In this document: positions 17,562-25,942 of the stretch, in pieces
Position numbering within the stretch: the stretch's first letter is position 1
Layout: every line of letters starts with the position of its first letter
Origin: Pseudosporangium ferrugineum
Lineage (GTDB): Bacteria > Actinomycetota > Actinomycetes > Mycobacteriales > Micromonosporaceae
Length of the DNA stretch: 64,000 bases
Direction of reading: 5' to 3'
Assembly: GCF_003002065.1 (NCBI RefSeq)
Contig: NZ_PVZG01000005.1
Location: 372,001-436,000, forward strand
Notes under the pieces: model-generated
What the model saw: the letters and a program-made list of their open reading frames with translations, nothing else
The model's database searches: none
What the model was told of the DNA's origin: nothing
Program-made: the position numbers and the translations under genes

Positions 17562-18521
17562 GTCGGCCCTCGGGGGTCGGGTGCGATTACCCCCGGAGCC
17601 TACCGGCCGTTCGCACGAGGGACACCTCCGCGTCACACGCCCCCACTCCACCCGGCGCGCCGCCCACACCCGCCCGCCGGATGCGACACGCCGGCGGGCG
17701 GCACGGCCCGGCAGCCCGGCGCAGGCAGCAGGCCGAAGGCCGGTGCGGCGGCCGGTGCGGCGGCCGGTGCGGCGGCCGGTGCGGCGGCCGGTGCGGCGGC
17801 CGGTGCGGCGGCCGGTGCGGCGGCCGGTGCGGCGGCCGAGCGGCGGCCGAGCGGCGGCCGAGCGGCGGCCGAGCGGCGGCCGAGCGGCGGCCGAGCGGCG
17901 GCCGAGCGGCGGCCGAGCGGCGGCCGAGCGGCGGCCGTGCGGCGGCCGAGCGGCGGCCGAGCGGCGGCCGGTGCGGCGGCCGAGCGGCGGCCGAGCGGCG
18001 GCCGAGCGGCGGCCGGTGCGGCGGCTGAGCGGCGGCCGGTGCGGCGGCCGGAGCAGCGGCCCGCGGGGGCCGGAGCAGCAGCCCGGTGCGGGCGGCGGAG
18101 TGGCGGCTCGGCGGGGACGGCCCGGGCGCTGTGGGCAAGGTGCGGCAGCCCCGCGAGGACGGTCCGGGCGGCGCTGGGCGCGACGGCGAGGCGGGCGGCG
18201 AGGCGCGGCGAGGCGTGGCGGGGCGGCGTGGCGGTGGCGCGGCGTGGCGGGGCGGGGCGGGGCGGTGGCGCGGCGTGGCGGCGCGACGCGACGGCGTGGC
18301 GGCGCGACGGGGCGTGGCGCGACGGGGCGTGGCGTGGCGGGGCGTGGCGGGGCGTGGCGCGACGGGGCGGCCCGGCAGGCGGGTGGGTGGGTGGATGCGG
18401 CGAGGGCCGCCCGCCCCCGGTGGGGTGGACGGCCCTCGGCCGGACGTGCTGCTGGGCGGCCTCGACCTGCCCGTCGGCCCGGTGGGTGCCGGGCGGGCGG
18501 CTCAGTGGCCGGGCGGGCGGC
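17562..18521. other. 960-base gene-free interval made of GC minisatellites
   Basis: Long open frames exist in all phases here but are artefacts of the repeats. The interval holds the 12/11-base array, then from about 18180 irregular GGCGTGGC / GCGACGG units up to 18370. At 18249-18265 there is a G-run series, GGGG C GGGG C GGGG C GG. Confidence 0.8.
17742..18055 (+). repeat. Minisatellite of 12-base and 11-base units
   Basis: Eight exact copies of GGTGCGGCGGCC (17742-17837) are followed by nine exact copies of GAGCGGCGGCC (17838-17936). A mixed run of both then ends near 18055. The change of period from 12 to 11 breaks any reading frame. Confidence 0.95.
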
Positions 18522-18896
18522 TCAGTGGAAAGAGTCGCCGCAGGCGCAGGAATTCTGCGCGTTGGGGTTGTCGATCGTGAAGCCCTGGGCGTCGATGCGG
18601 TCCGCGAAGTCGATCTTGGCACCCGCGAGGTACGGCGAGCTCATGCGGTCGACGACGACCTCGACGCCGTCGAAGTCGGTGACGATGTCCCCGTCGAGCG
18701 AGCGCTCGTCGAAGAACAGCTGGTAACGCAGGCCGGAGCAGCCGCCGGGCTGCACCGCGATGCGCAGGCGCAGGTCGTCGCGGCCCTCCTGCTCGATGAG
18801 GGCCTTGACCTTGGTAGCCGCGACGTCGGTCAAGATGACGCCGGTCGGCGCGGCCGTGGTGGCCTCGGTCGACTCGGTGTGCGCTTCAGTGGTCAC
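18522..18896 (-). CDS. erpA: ErpA/IscA-type iron-sulfur carrier (HesB family)
   Basis: 124 residues from GTG 18896, with CAGGAGAA upstream. After ~20 polar residues comes the A-type carrier fold: GVILTDVAATKVKALI, then LRIAVQPGGCSGLRYQL with the first conserved Cys, and the C-terminal pair NSCACGDSFH (CxC). These three cysteines bind the transient Fe-S cluster. It delivers clusters to apoproteins; nadA and lipA in this window are plausible clients. Family assignment is firm; ErpA versus IscA is not resolvable here. Confidence 0.9.
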   Translation of the reverse strand: MTTEAHTESTEATTAAPTGVILTDVAATKVKALIEQEGRDDLRLRIAVQPGGCSGLRYQLFFDERSLDGDIVTDFDGVEVVVDRMSSPYLAGAKIDFADRIDAQGFTIDNPNAQNSCACGDSFH

Positions 18897-18996
18897 GTGC
18901 GGTTCTCCTGCCGGTCCGGTGTTGTGCCGTACCGGCCAACGCTAGCTCTCTCCGGCCCTATTCCCAATCGGGAGGGGCGAGATGTCGGACACCGGT

Positions 18997-20109
18997 TCAC
19001 CGGCTCCACTGCCCGGCGAGGCGCGCCGCGACCTCGCGGACGCCGCGGGCCGGCTCGGCGAGGGCCTTCTCCACGGAGCCGAAGTGCTCGACGAGGGCGT
19101 ACGTCTCGGTCACGCCGGCCGCGGCCGCCTCGCGGTAGCCGGTCTCGTTGCGTCCGGCGATCACCACGCAGGGCAGGCCGCGGTCGCGCGCTCCCCCGGC
19201 GATCCCCGCGGCGACCTTGCCGCGCAGCGACTGGTGGTCGAACGAGCCCTCGCCGGTGATCACCAGGTCCGCCCGGTCCAGCTGCTCCTCGAGGCCGATG
19301 AGCCGGGTGACCAGGCCGATGCCGGACACCACCCGGCCGCCGAGGGCGAGCAGGGCGGCGCCGATCCCGCCGGCCGCACCGGCGCCGGGCATCGTGGCCA
19401 GGCCGTCGACGCCGAACGCCCGTTCGAGTACGCCGGAGAAGTGTTCCAGGGCGGCGTCCAGCCTGAGGACGTCCTCCCTGCTCGCGCCCTTCTGGGGGCC
19501 GTACACGTTGCTGGCGCCGTGCAGCCCCAGCAGCGGGTTGTCGACGTCGGTGGCCGCGACCAGGCGGGCCTCGCGCAGCTGGGGCAGCCCGGCCAGCCCG
19601 GCCGCCACGCCCAGGGCCGCGCCGCCGTACGGGAGGGCGTACCCGCTCTGGTCGACCGGGCCGGCACCCAGCGCGGCCAGCATGCCGGCGCCGGCGTCGT
19701 TGACCGCGGAGCCGCCGAGCCCCACCACGACCTCGGTGGCGCCCGCCTCCACCGCGGCGGCGAGCAGCAGGCCCAGGCCGTACGAGGAAGCGGTGTTGGG
19801 GTTGCGCTCTTCCTTCGTGAGCAGGTGCAACCCGCAGGCCTGGGCGCTCTCGACGTAGGCGGTGGTGCCGGCCAGCAGGATCTCGCCCTGCGCCGGCCGC
19901 CCGAGCGGGTCGGTCGTCGTCACCGGGAGGAGCCGGCCGTCGAGCGCGCCCGCGAGCACCTCCACGAAGCCGGGGCCGCCGTCGGAGAGGGGCCGCAGCA
20001 CGCAATCGTCCGCCGGGGCGGTCTCGTGCCAGCCCTCGGCCACCGCGGCGGCGGCCTCGGGGGCGGACAGCGTTCCGGCGAACTTGTCGGGGCAGATCAG
20101 TACGCGCAC
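18997..20109 (-). CDS. Glycerate kinase (GlxK family)
   Basis: 370 residues. Type I glycerate kinase signatures: MRVLICPDKFAGTLSA at the N-terminus, LSDGGPGF (usually SDGGEG; the Glu is Pro here), ESAQACGLHLL, VGLGGSAVNDAGAGMLAALG, and VITGEGSFDHQSLRGKV near the C-terminus. It phosphorylates D-glycerate. The adjacent ErpA-like gene is on the same strand 100 bases downstream. Confidence 0.92.
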   Translation of the reverse strand: MRVLICPDKFAGTLSAPEAAAAVAEGWHETAPADDCVLRPLSDGGPGFVEVLAGALDGRLLPVTTTDPLGRPAQGEILLAGTTAYVESAQACGLHLLTKEERNPNTASSYGLGLLLAAAVEAGATEVVVGLGGSAVNDAGAGMLAALGAGPVDQSGYALPYGGAALGVAAGLAGLPQLREARLVAATDVDNPLLGLHGASNVYGPQKGASREDVLRLDAALEHFSGVLERAFGVDGLATMPGAGAAGGIGAALLALGGRVVSGIGLVTRLIGLEEQLDRADLVITGEGSFDHQSLRGKVAAGIAGGARDRGLPCVVIAGRNETGYREAAAAGVTETYALVEHFGSVEKALAEPARGVREVAARLAGQWSR

Positions 20110-20158
20110 GGAAAGAAAGTACAGGTTTCACTCAGGCACACCTGGCAACGTTGAGTAC

Positions 20159-20308
20159 ATGGCCACTCTCATGCAGCGATTGCAGCAGTTCCTCCGCAGC
20201 CCTCAGGGCCAGCGGGTCGTCCAGCAGGGCCGGCGCCAGCTGGCCAAGCCCGAGAACCAGGCGCGGCTGCGCAAGCTCGCGACCCGCTTCCAGAACCGCC
20301 GGCGCTGA
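20159..20308 (+). CDS. Small basic conserved protein, unknown function
   Basis: 49 residues, ATG 20159. It is highly basic and glutamine/arginine-rich (LMQRLQQFLRSPQGQRVVQQ ... RRR at the end) and predicted helical. Similar tiny proteins occur in other actinobacteria, from memory. It could bind nucleic acid or be a ribosome-associated or membrane-peripheral peptide; nothing in the sequence decides this. It lies between divergent glycerate kinase and nadA. Confidence 0.6.
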   Translation: MATLMQRLQQFLRSPQGQRVVQQGRRQLAKPENQARLRKLATRFQNRRR

Positions 20309-20361
20309 GTGGCGTACAGCACCTGATCGGCCCCCGTGAGTCACGGCAACCTTGTGGAAAC

Positions 20362-21540
20362 ATGGTCAGCGTGACGTCGACCTGGACCGAACCCGCGAAC
20401 ACGCCCCTCGCGCTGCTCCTGCTCGGCCAGGGCACCGACCCCGCCAGCGAGCGCGGCGTCGACTGCCCCGGCGACCTGCCGGCGCCCAGCGATCCCGGGC
20501 TGGTCGCCCGCGCCGCCGCGGCCAAGGCCGCGCTCGGCGACCGCGTCTTCGTGCTCGGTCACCACTATCAGCGCGACGAGGTCATCCAGTTCGCCGACGT
20601 GACCGGCGACTCGTTCAAGCTCGCCCGCGAGGCCGCCGCCCGGCCCGCCGCCGAGTTCATCGTCTTCTGCGGCGTGCACTTCATGGCCGAGAGCGCCGAC
20701 ATCCTCACCACCGCGGCGCAGAAGGTGGTGCTGCCCGACCTGGCCGCCGGCTGCTCGATGGCCGACATGGCCGTCCTGGGCCAGGTGGAGACGGCCTGGG
20801 AGCAGTTCACCGACCTGGGCATCCAGGGCGACATCGTCCCGGTGACGTACATGAACAGCTCGGCGGACATCAAGGGCTTCGTCGGTCGCAACGGCGGCGT
20901 GGTCTGCACCTCGTCCAACGCCGAGCGCGCCCTGACCTGGGCCTTCGAGCAGGGCCAGAAGGTGTTCTTCCTGCCCGACCAGCACCTGGGCCGCAACACC
21001 GCGGTGCTCGAGATGGGCTTCTCGCTCGACGACTGCGTCCTCTACGACCCGCACAAGCCGAACGGTGGCCTCACCGCCGAGCAGCTCCGCGACGCCAAGA
21101 TGATCCTCTGGCGCGGCCACTGCTCGGTGCACGGCCGCTTCACGCTCGACAGCGTGCGCGAGGTCCGCGAGCGGGTGCCCGGCGTCAACGTCCTGGTCCA
21201 CCCGGAATGCCGGCACGAGGTCGTCCGCGCCGCCGACCAGGTCGGCTCGACCGAATACATCATCAAGGCGCTGGAGGCGGCCCCGGCCGGTTCGGCGTGG
21301 GCGGTCGGCACCGAGCTCAATCTCGTCCGCCGGATGGCCCTGGCCCACCCGGACAAGCAGATCATGTTCCTCGACCGGGCGGTCTGCTACTGCTCGACGA
21401 TGAACCGCATCGATCTCCCGCACCTCGTGTGGGCACTCGAGGAGCTCGTCGCGGGCCGCGTGCCCAACCAGATCACCGTCGACGAGGACACCGCGAAGTA
21501 CGCCCGGATCGCCCTCGACCAGATGCTGGCGCTGCCGTAA
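20362..21540 (+). CDS. nadA: Quinolinate synthase NadA
   Basis: 392 residues. Core motif VLGHHYQRDEVIQFADVTGDSFKLA is present (start near residue 64). The three [4Fe-4S] ligands are in FCGVHFMAES, VHPECRHEV and CYCSTMNR. It condenses iminoaspartate with dihydroxyacetone phosphate to quinolinate, the first committed NAD precursor. nadB and nadC are not in the window. The start ATG at 20362 could be replaced by GTG 20371. It depends on Fe-S supply, so the nearby ErpA-like gene is relevant. Confidence 0.97.
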   Translation: MVSVTSTWTEPANTPLALLLLGQGTDPASERGVDCPGDLPAPSDPGLVARAAAAKAALGDRVFVLGHHYQRDEVIQFADVTGDSFKLAREAAARPAAEFIVFCGVHFMAESADILTTAAQKVVLPDLAAGCSMADMAVLGQVETAWEQFTDLGIQGDIVPVTYMNSSADIKGFVGRNGGVVCTSSNAERALTWAFEQGQKVFFLPDQHLGRNTAVLEMGFSLDDCVLYDPHKPNGGLTAEQLRDAKMILWRGHCSVHGRFTLDSVREVRERVPGVNVLVHPECRHEVVRAADQVGSTEYIIKALEAAPAGSAWAVGTELNLVRRMALAHPDKQIMFLDRAVCYCSTMNRIDLPHLVWALEELVAGRVPNQITVDEDTAKYARIALDQMLALP

Positions 21541-21564
21541 ATAATCACCGTGTGTGATCGACGA

Positions 21565-21592
21565 TGAGCCCTGCGCTCAGCCGCATCTTTTT
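21565..21592 (+). terminator. Weak hairpin plus T-run after nadA
   Basis: TGAGC pairs with GCTCA (5-base stem and loop), and TTTTT follows nine bases later at 21588-21592. Only a candidate. Confidence 0.3.
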
Positions 21593-21662
21593 CTTGGCTT
21601 AATCATCAGCAATTCGTGCCGTCCTGAGCGGTGTGAGGATTTCTGCAACGGTCACGCAGGGC

Positions 21663-21668
21663 TATGCT
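21663..21668 (+). promoter_or_regulatory. Candidate -10 (TATGCT) for murA
   Basis: TATGCT lies in a locally AT-richer stretch 88 bases before the murA start, with no clear -35 box. The murA gene has a good Shine-Dalgarno, so a leadered transcript is expected. Confidence 0.3.
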
Positions 21669-21755
21669 GCCCGGGCGGCTGCCGAGGGTCCCCCCTTCCT
21701 CGCAGCACCCATATTCGCTTCGGGCGCGTCGATGCGCCCGCCTCTGGAGGTTGCG

Positions 21756-23111
21756 TTGACCGACGACGTCCTGGCCGTACACGGCGGTGCGCCGCTGCAC
21801 GGGCAGATCCGGGTCCGTGGCGCCAAGAACCTGGTTTCGAAGGCCATGGTGGCCGCCCTGCTGGGCGAGACGCCGAGCCGCCTGTTCGACGTACCGGCCA
21901 TCCGGGACGTGGAGGTCGTCCGCGGCCTGCTCGGCCTGCACGGTGTCAAGGTGTCCGACGGCGCCGACGACGGCGAGCTGGTGATGGACCCCACCAACGT
22001 GGAGTCCGCCAGCAGCGACGAGATCAACGTGCACGCCGGCTCCTCGCGGATCCCGATCCTGTTCTGCGGGCCGCTGCTGCACCGGCTCGGCCACGCGTTC
22101 ATCCCCGACCTGGGCGGCTGCCACATCGGCCCGCGCCCGATCGACTTCCACATCCAGGCGCTGCGCCAGTTCGGCGCGATCGTCGACAAGACGCCCGAGG
22201 GCATGCACCTGACCGCCCCCAACGGGCTGCACGGCACGAAGCTCGAGCTGCCGTACCCGAGCGTGGGCGCTACCGAGCAGGTGCTGCTCACCGCCGTACG
22301 CGCCGAGGGCGTCACGGAGCTGCGCAACGCGGCCATCGAGCCGGAGATCATCGACCTCATCTGCGTGCTGCAGAAGATGGGCGCGATCATCACCGTGCAC
22401 ACCGACCGGGTCATCGAGATCCTGGGCGTACCGAAGCTGCACGGCTACCACCACAAGCCGATCCCGGACCGGATCGAGGCCGCCAGCTGGGCCGCCGCCG
22501 CGCTCGCCACCCGCGGCGAGATCGAGGTGCTCGGCGCCCAGCAGGCCGACATGATGACGTTCCTCAACGTCTTCCGCTCGATCGGCGGCCAGTTCGAGGT
22601 CACCGACGCGCGCGTGCCCCGGCCCGGCGTCACCGGCGTCGAGGGCGGCATCAAGTTCTGGCACCCGGGCGGCGAGCTGCAGGCCGTGGCGCTGGAGACC
22701 GACGTCCACCCCGGCTTCATGACCGACTGGCAGCAGCCGCTGGTGGTCGCGCTGACCCAGGCCCGCGGCCTGTCGATCATGCACGAGACGGTCTACGAGC
22801 AGCGGCTCGGCTACACCGAGGCGCTGAACTCCATGGGCGCGACCATCCAGGTCTACCGCGACTGCCTCGGCGGCACCCCCTGCCGCTTCGGCCGCCGCAA
22901 CTTCAAGCACTCCGCGGTCATCGCCGGCCCCAGCAAGCTGCACGCGGCCGACCTGGTCATCCCGGACCTCCGGGCGGGCTTCAGCCACCTGATCGCGGCT
23001 CTCGCCGCCGAGGGCACCTCCCGGGTGTACGGCGTCGACCTGATCAACCGCGGCTACGAGGACTTCGAGGGCAAGCTGGCCGCCCTCGGCGCGCACGTCG
23101 AGCGCCTCTGA
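21756..23111 (+). CDS. murA: UDP-N-acetylglucosamine 1-carboxyvinyltransferase MurA
   Basis: 451 residues from TTG 21756, chosen for the GGAGG five bases upstream; ATG 21732 is in frame but has no such site. It is an EPSP-synthase-type inside-out barrel: GGAPLHGQIRVRGAKN with the Lys/Asn pair at the N-terminus. The catalytic loop GGCHIGPRPID keeps the PEP-binding, fosfomycin-target cysteine (many actinobacteria, including mycobacteria, have Asp). The DRIEAASWAAA motif is also present. It performs the first committed step of peptidoglycan precursor synthesis in the cytosol. Confidence 0.95.
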   Translation: MTDDVLAVHGGAPLHGQIRVRGAKNLVSKAMVAALLGETPSRLFDVPAIRDVEVVRGLLGLHGVKVSDGADDGELVMDPTNVESASSDEINVHAGSSRIPILFCGPLLHRLGHAFIPDLGGCHIGPRPIDFHIQALRQFGAIVDKTPEGMHLTAPNGLHGTKLELPYPSVGATEQVLLTAVRAEGVTELRNAAIEPEIIDLICVLQKMGAIITVHTDRVIEILGVPKLHGYHHKPIPDRIEAASWAAAALATRGEIEVLGAQQADMMTFLNVFRSIGGQFEVTDARVPRPGVTGVEGGIKFWHPGGELQAVALETDVHPGFMTDWQQPLVVALTQARGLSIMHETVYEQRLGYTEALNSMGATIQVYRDCLGGTPCRFGRRNFKHSAVIAGPSKLHAADLVIPDLRAGFSHLIAALAAEGTSRVYGVDLINRGYEDFEGKLAALGAHVERL

Positions 23112-23495
23112 CGGACCGCCGCCCTCCCGGCAACCGCGCCGCCGAGCTCATTCGGCGGCGCGGTTCCGCGTTCCGGGATGCGCGGCGGCGGCGGTTCCGC
23201 GTTCCGGGATGCGCGGCGGCGGCGGCGGTTCCGCGTTCCGCAGGGCGCGGCGGCGGCGGTTCCGCGGGTCCGGCGGCGGCGGTGCCGCGGGTCCCGACGG
23301 TGCCGCGGCGGTTCGGCGTTCCCCGGGATAGGGCCACGGCGGTTCGGCGGGGTCCGGGTGCGCGGGGCGGTTCGGCGGATCTTGGGCTGCGTCGGCGGCG
23401 GCTCGGCGGATCCCGGGGTGCGGGGCGGCGGGTTTCGGGCCGGTCGGCGGAACCGCGGTTTCGGGTTTGCGGTGGCACTTGGCTACTCTGCTGGG
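23112..23495. other. Gene-free interval with imperfect GCGGCGG repeats
   Basis: Imperfect copies of GGTTCCGCGTTCCGGGATGC separated by GCGGC runs occur at about 23160-23260. Related GGTTCGGCGG units follow to 23440. No gene is seen. The promoter of the next gene lies at its end. Confidence 0.7.
23484..23489 (+). promoter_or_regulatory. -10 element (TACTCT) of a leaderless promoter for the DUF3043 gene
   Basis: TACTCT ends six bases before GTG 23496, with no Shine-Dalgarno between. Confidence 0.5.
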
Positions 23496-24128
23496 GTGCC
23501 CTCGCTGTTTCGCCGTAAGTCCGCCGATCTGGTCGCCGACGCCACCGAGCAGGTGACGACCGAGCCGGACCCCGCCACGTCCCGGCCCAAGGGCTACACG
23601 CCCTCCAAGAAGGAGCTCGGGCTCCAGACGCCGAAGCGGCAGACCGCCCAGCGGCGCCACGACGCCGTGCAGGCCCCGGCCAACCGCCGGGAGGCGTACA
23701 AGCAGATGCGCGAGCGGCAGCGCTCCGAGCGCGCCGAGGCCTCGGCCGGCATGCGCGCGGGCGACGAGCGTTACCTGCTGGCCCGCGACCGCGGCCCGGA
23801 ACGCGCCCTGGTCCGCAACATCGTCGACTCCCGCCGCACCGCGGGCACCTGGTTCTTCGTCGGCGCGATCATCGTGTTCATCGGCTCGACCGGCGCGATG
23901 CCGGTGGCCGTCCAGCTCGGCGCCAACCTGCTCTGGGCGATCCTGGCGATCACCGTCGTCGTCGACAGCATCCTGATCTCCCGCCGGATCAAGCGGCTGG
24001 TCACGGAACGCTTCCCGAAGACGACGCAGCGCATGGGATCGCTCTATCTGTACGGCATCATGCGCGGCCTCACCTTCCGCCGGATGCGCGTGCCCAAGCC
24101 GCAGATCGAGCTCGGCACCAAGGTCTGA
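23496..24128 (+). CDS. DUF3043 membrane protein
   Basis: 210 residues from GTG 23496, set by the TACTCT element; the open frame extends upstream through repeats. A charged N-terminal half (KKELGLQTPKRQTAQRR, REAYKQMRERQRSERAEA) precedes the conserved RDRGPERALVRNIVDSRRTAG. Two transmembrane helices (about 125-170) and a basic tail (RRMRVPKPQIELG) complete the protein. This is the actinobacterial DUF3043 family (from memory Rv2206, in the same neighbourhood of glycerate kinase and cob genes). Function unknown. Confidence 0.88.
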   Translation: MPSLFRRKSADLVADATEQVTTEPDPATSRPKGYTPSKKELGLQTPKRQTAQRRHDAVQAPANRREAYKQMRERQRSERAEASAGMRAGDERYLLARDRGPERALVRNIVDSRRTAGTWFFVGAIIVFIGSTGAMPVAVQLGANLLWAILAITVVVDSILISRRIKRLVTERFPKTTQRMGSLYLYGIMRGLTFRRMRVPKPQIELGTKV

Positions 24129-24180
24129 CCAACCGCCGGGCCGAGCCGGGCGCGCGAGGGCCGGGCGAGGGCCGGGCGAG

Positions 24181-24260
24181 GGCTGAGCGGGCCGGGCGAG
24201 GGCTGAGCGGGCCGGGCGAGGGCTGAGCGGGCCGGGCGAGGGCTGAGCGGGCCGGGCGAG
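24181..24260 (+). repeat. Four exact 20-base tandem copies
   Basis: Unit GGCTGAGCGGGCCGGGCGAG is repeated exactly at 24181, 24201, 24221 and 24241. Partial copies precede it. It abuts the azlD stop codon, between the convergent DUF3043 and azlD genes. Confidence 0.95.
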
Positions 24261-24263
24261 GGC

Positions 24264-24572
24264 TCAGGGTAGGCCGGCGAGGCGGAGCAGGGCCGCTGTC
24301 AGGGCCGCGGCGAGCACCACCACGACGAACGGGGCGCGGCGCCAGGCCAGGAGCGCGCCCACCGCCACCCCCGCCGGCCGGGCGAGGCCGGCGAACGCGG
24401 CGCCCTCCATCAGCGTGGCGGTCAGGGCCAGCGCCGCGAGCAGCGTCGTCGCGGCCATCGGCAGGAGACGCTGGAGGCGGTCCGACAGCTCCAGGCGGTC
24501 GCGGAGCAGGACACCGCTGAGCCGCATCGTGTACGTGCCGACGGCCAGCACCACGATCGACGCGATCAGCAC
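24264..24572 (-). CDS. azlD: AzlD family branched-chain amino acid exporter, small subunit
   Basis: 102 residues from GTG 24572, overlapping the azlC stop by seven bases. It is almost entirely hydrophobic with three to four helices (LIASIVVLAVGTYTMRLSG, the RLLPMAATTLLAALALTAT segment, and a FVVVVLAAALTAALLRL end), the AzlD pattern. With AzlC it forms an exporter for branched-chain or other hydrophobic amino acids and analogues in the plasma membrane. Confidence 0.88.
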   Translation of the reverse strand: MLIASIVVLAVGTYTMRLSGVLLRDRLELSDRLQRLLPMAATTLLAALALTATLMEGAAFAGLARPAGVAVGALLAWRRAPFVVVVLAAALTAALLRLAGLP

Positions 24573-25315
24573 GGCACAACCCCCTCCGACCGCTCCGGAT
24601 CCGGGTGGGTCTGGCCGTCCGGGGTGGGGCCGGGGCGGTGCGGGCCACCGCGGCGAGGGACGAACAGGACGAACAGCCCGAGCAGGGCCGCCAGCACCGG
24701 CAGGCCTGCCGGCAGCACCGGCGTGAGCAGCACCGCGAGGGCCGCACCCGTGAGTGCCACCGCGCGGGTCGTGCCGTCTCGCAGGGACGGGAGGATCAGG
24801 GCGATCAGGCCGGCCGGGAAGGCCGCGTCCAGGCCCAGGGCGGCCGGGTCGCCGGTGGCGCCGCCGAGCAGGACGCCCAGGAGCGTGCCGGTGTTCCAGG
24901 AGACGAACAGGGTTGTGCCGATCAGCCAGTAGGTGCGACGGCGGCGGGCCGGGTGCTCCTCCCGCAGGGTGAAGGCCACCGTCTCGTCCGTCATCAGGTG
25001 GCTGCCGAGGAGGCGGTCGCGCCACCGGGTGCCGATCGTCGGGGCGACCGCCAGGCCGAACGGGAGGTGGCGGGCGTTCAGCAGCAGCCCGGCGACGACC
25101 GCCGCGAGGGGGTTGCCCGCCGCGATCAGCCCGACGGCCAGGAACTGGGCGCCGCCGGCGAACACCACCGTGGACATGACGAACGGGACCCAGGTCGGCA
25201 GCCCGTACGCGATCGCTATGGCGCCGAACGAGGCACCGACCGCGACCATCGCCGCGGCGATGGCTGCCGCGTCCCGGAGCAGCGCCCGGTCCGGTGTTCG
25301 GCCTGTCGTACGCAT
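24566..25315 (-). CDS. azlC: AzlC family branched-chain amino acid permease
   Basis: 249 residues. AzlC signatures: ASFGAIAIAYGLPTW, STVVFAGGAQFLAVGLIAAG, LLLNARHLPFGLAVAP and the MTDETVAF stretch. About six to seven helices are seen. It is the large subunit of the AzlCD exporter, divergent from an XRE-cupin regulator. That arrangement recalls regulated azlBCD systems, so the regulator probably controls export. Confidence 0.92.
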   Translation of the reverse strand: MRTTGRTPDRALLRDAAAIAAAMVAVGASFGAIAIAYGLPTWVPFVMSTVVFAGGAQFLAVGLIAAGNPLAAVVAGLLLNARHLPFGLAVAPTIGTRWRDRLLGSHLMTDETVAFTLREEHPARRRRTYWLIGTTLFVSWNTGTLLGVLLGGATGDPAALGLDAAFPAGLIALILPSLRDGTTRAVALTGAALAVLLTPVLPAGLPVLAALLGLFVLFVPRRGGPHRPGPTPDGQTHPDPERSEGVVPC

Positions 25316-25328
25316 GGTTCAAAATAAT

Positions 25329-25348
25329 GAACGACGCGCCGATCGTTC
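25329..25348. promoter_or_regulatory. Inverted-repeat operator between azlC and the XRE-cupin gene
   Basis: GAACGA at 25329-25334 and TCGTTC at 25343-25348 form a perfect dyad with an 8-base spacer. It sits in the 67-base divergent intergenic space, next to AT-rich bases (AAAATAATGA). Its position fits an operator for the adjacent helix-turn-helix protein; binding is inferred. Confidence 0.6.
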
Positions 25349-25382
25349 GTCAAACCGAACGCACCGACCGACGGAGTGAACA

Positions 25383-25940
25383 ATGTCGCAGCCGGCTGCC
25401 CCGCTCGCCGCCATCGCCGCCGCCCTGCGCCGCGAACGCGAACGGGTGGGCATCTCCCTCGCCGAGCTCGCGCGCCGGGCCGGCCTGGCCAAGTCCACGC
25501 TCTCCCAGCTCGAGAACGGCACCGGCAATCCGAGCATCGAGACGCTCTGGTCGCTCGGCGTGGCGCTCGGGGTGCCGTTCAGCCGGCTCGTCGAACCCCC
25601 GGCTCCCGCCGTACGCGTCATCCGGGCCGGCGCCGGGCCCAGGCTGCGGGCCGACCATGCCGATTTCGCCGCCGCCCTGCTGGCGGCCGGTTCCGCGCAC
25701 GCGCGGCGCGACCTGTACGTGATGGAACTCGAGCCCGGCCAGCCCCGCGACGCCGAGGCGCACATCCCGGGCAGCGTGGAGCACCTCGTCGTGGCCGCCG
25801 GACGGCTCGTCGCCGGGCCGGACGGCGACCACGTCGAGCTCGGCCCCGGCGACTACCTGGCGTTCCCCGGCGACGTGCCGCACCACTACGAGGCGTTGGA
25901 GCCGGGCACCTGGGCCGTGCTGGTGATGGAGCACTCATAG
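25383..25940 (+). CDS. XRE-family regulator with C-terminal cupin domain
   Basis: 185 residues. An N-terminal helix-turn-helix (RVGISLAELARRAGLAKSTL, SQLENGTGNPSIETLW) occupies residues 20-70. A cupin_2 beta-barrel in the C-terminal half (SVEHLVVAAGRL, LGPGDYLAFPGDVPHHY) keeps metal-site histidines. This architecture is common for repressors of amino acid or polyamine transport and catabolism. The divergent azlCD genes are the probable target, via the dyad between them; the cupin likely senses the exported compound. Confidence 0.88.
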   Translation: MSQPAAPLAAIAAALRRERERVGISLAELARRAGLAKSTLSQLENGTGNPSIETLWSLGVALGVPFSRLVEPPAPAVRVIRAGAGPRLRADHADFAAALLAAGSAHARRDLYVMELEPGQPRDAEAHIPGSVEHLVVAAGRLVAGPDGDHVELGPGDYLAFPGDVPHHYEALEPGTWAVLVMEHS

Positions 25941-25942
25941 GG

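Noticed and set aside
16842-19259. 805-codon open frame across the 12/11-base minisatellite
   Set aside because: It begins as an antisense shadow of adoK and continues through repeats; it has no start signal or domain.
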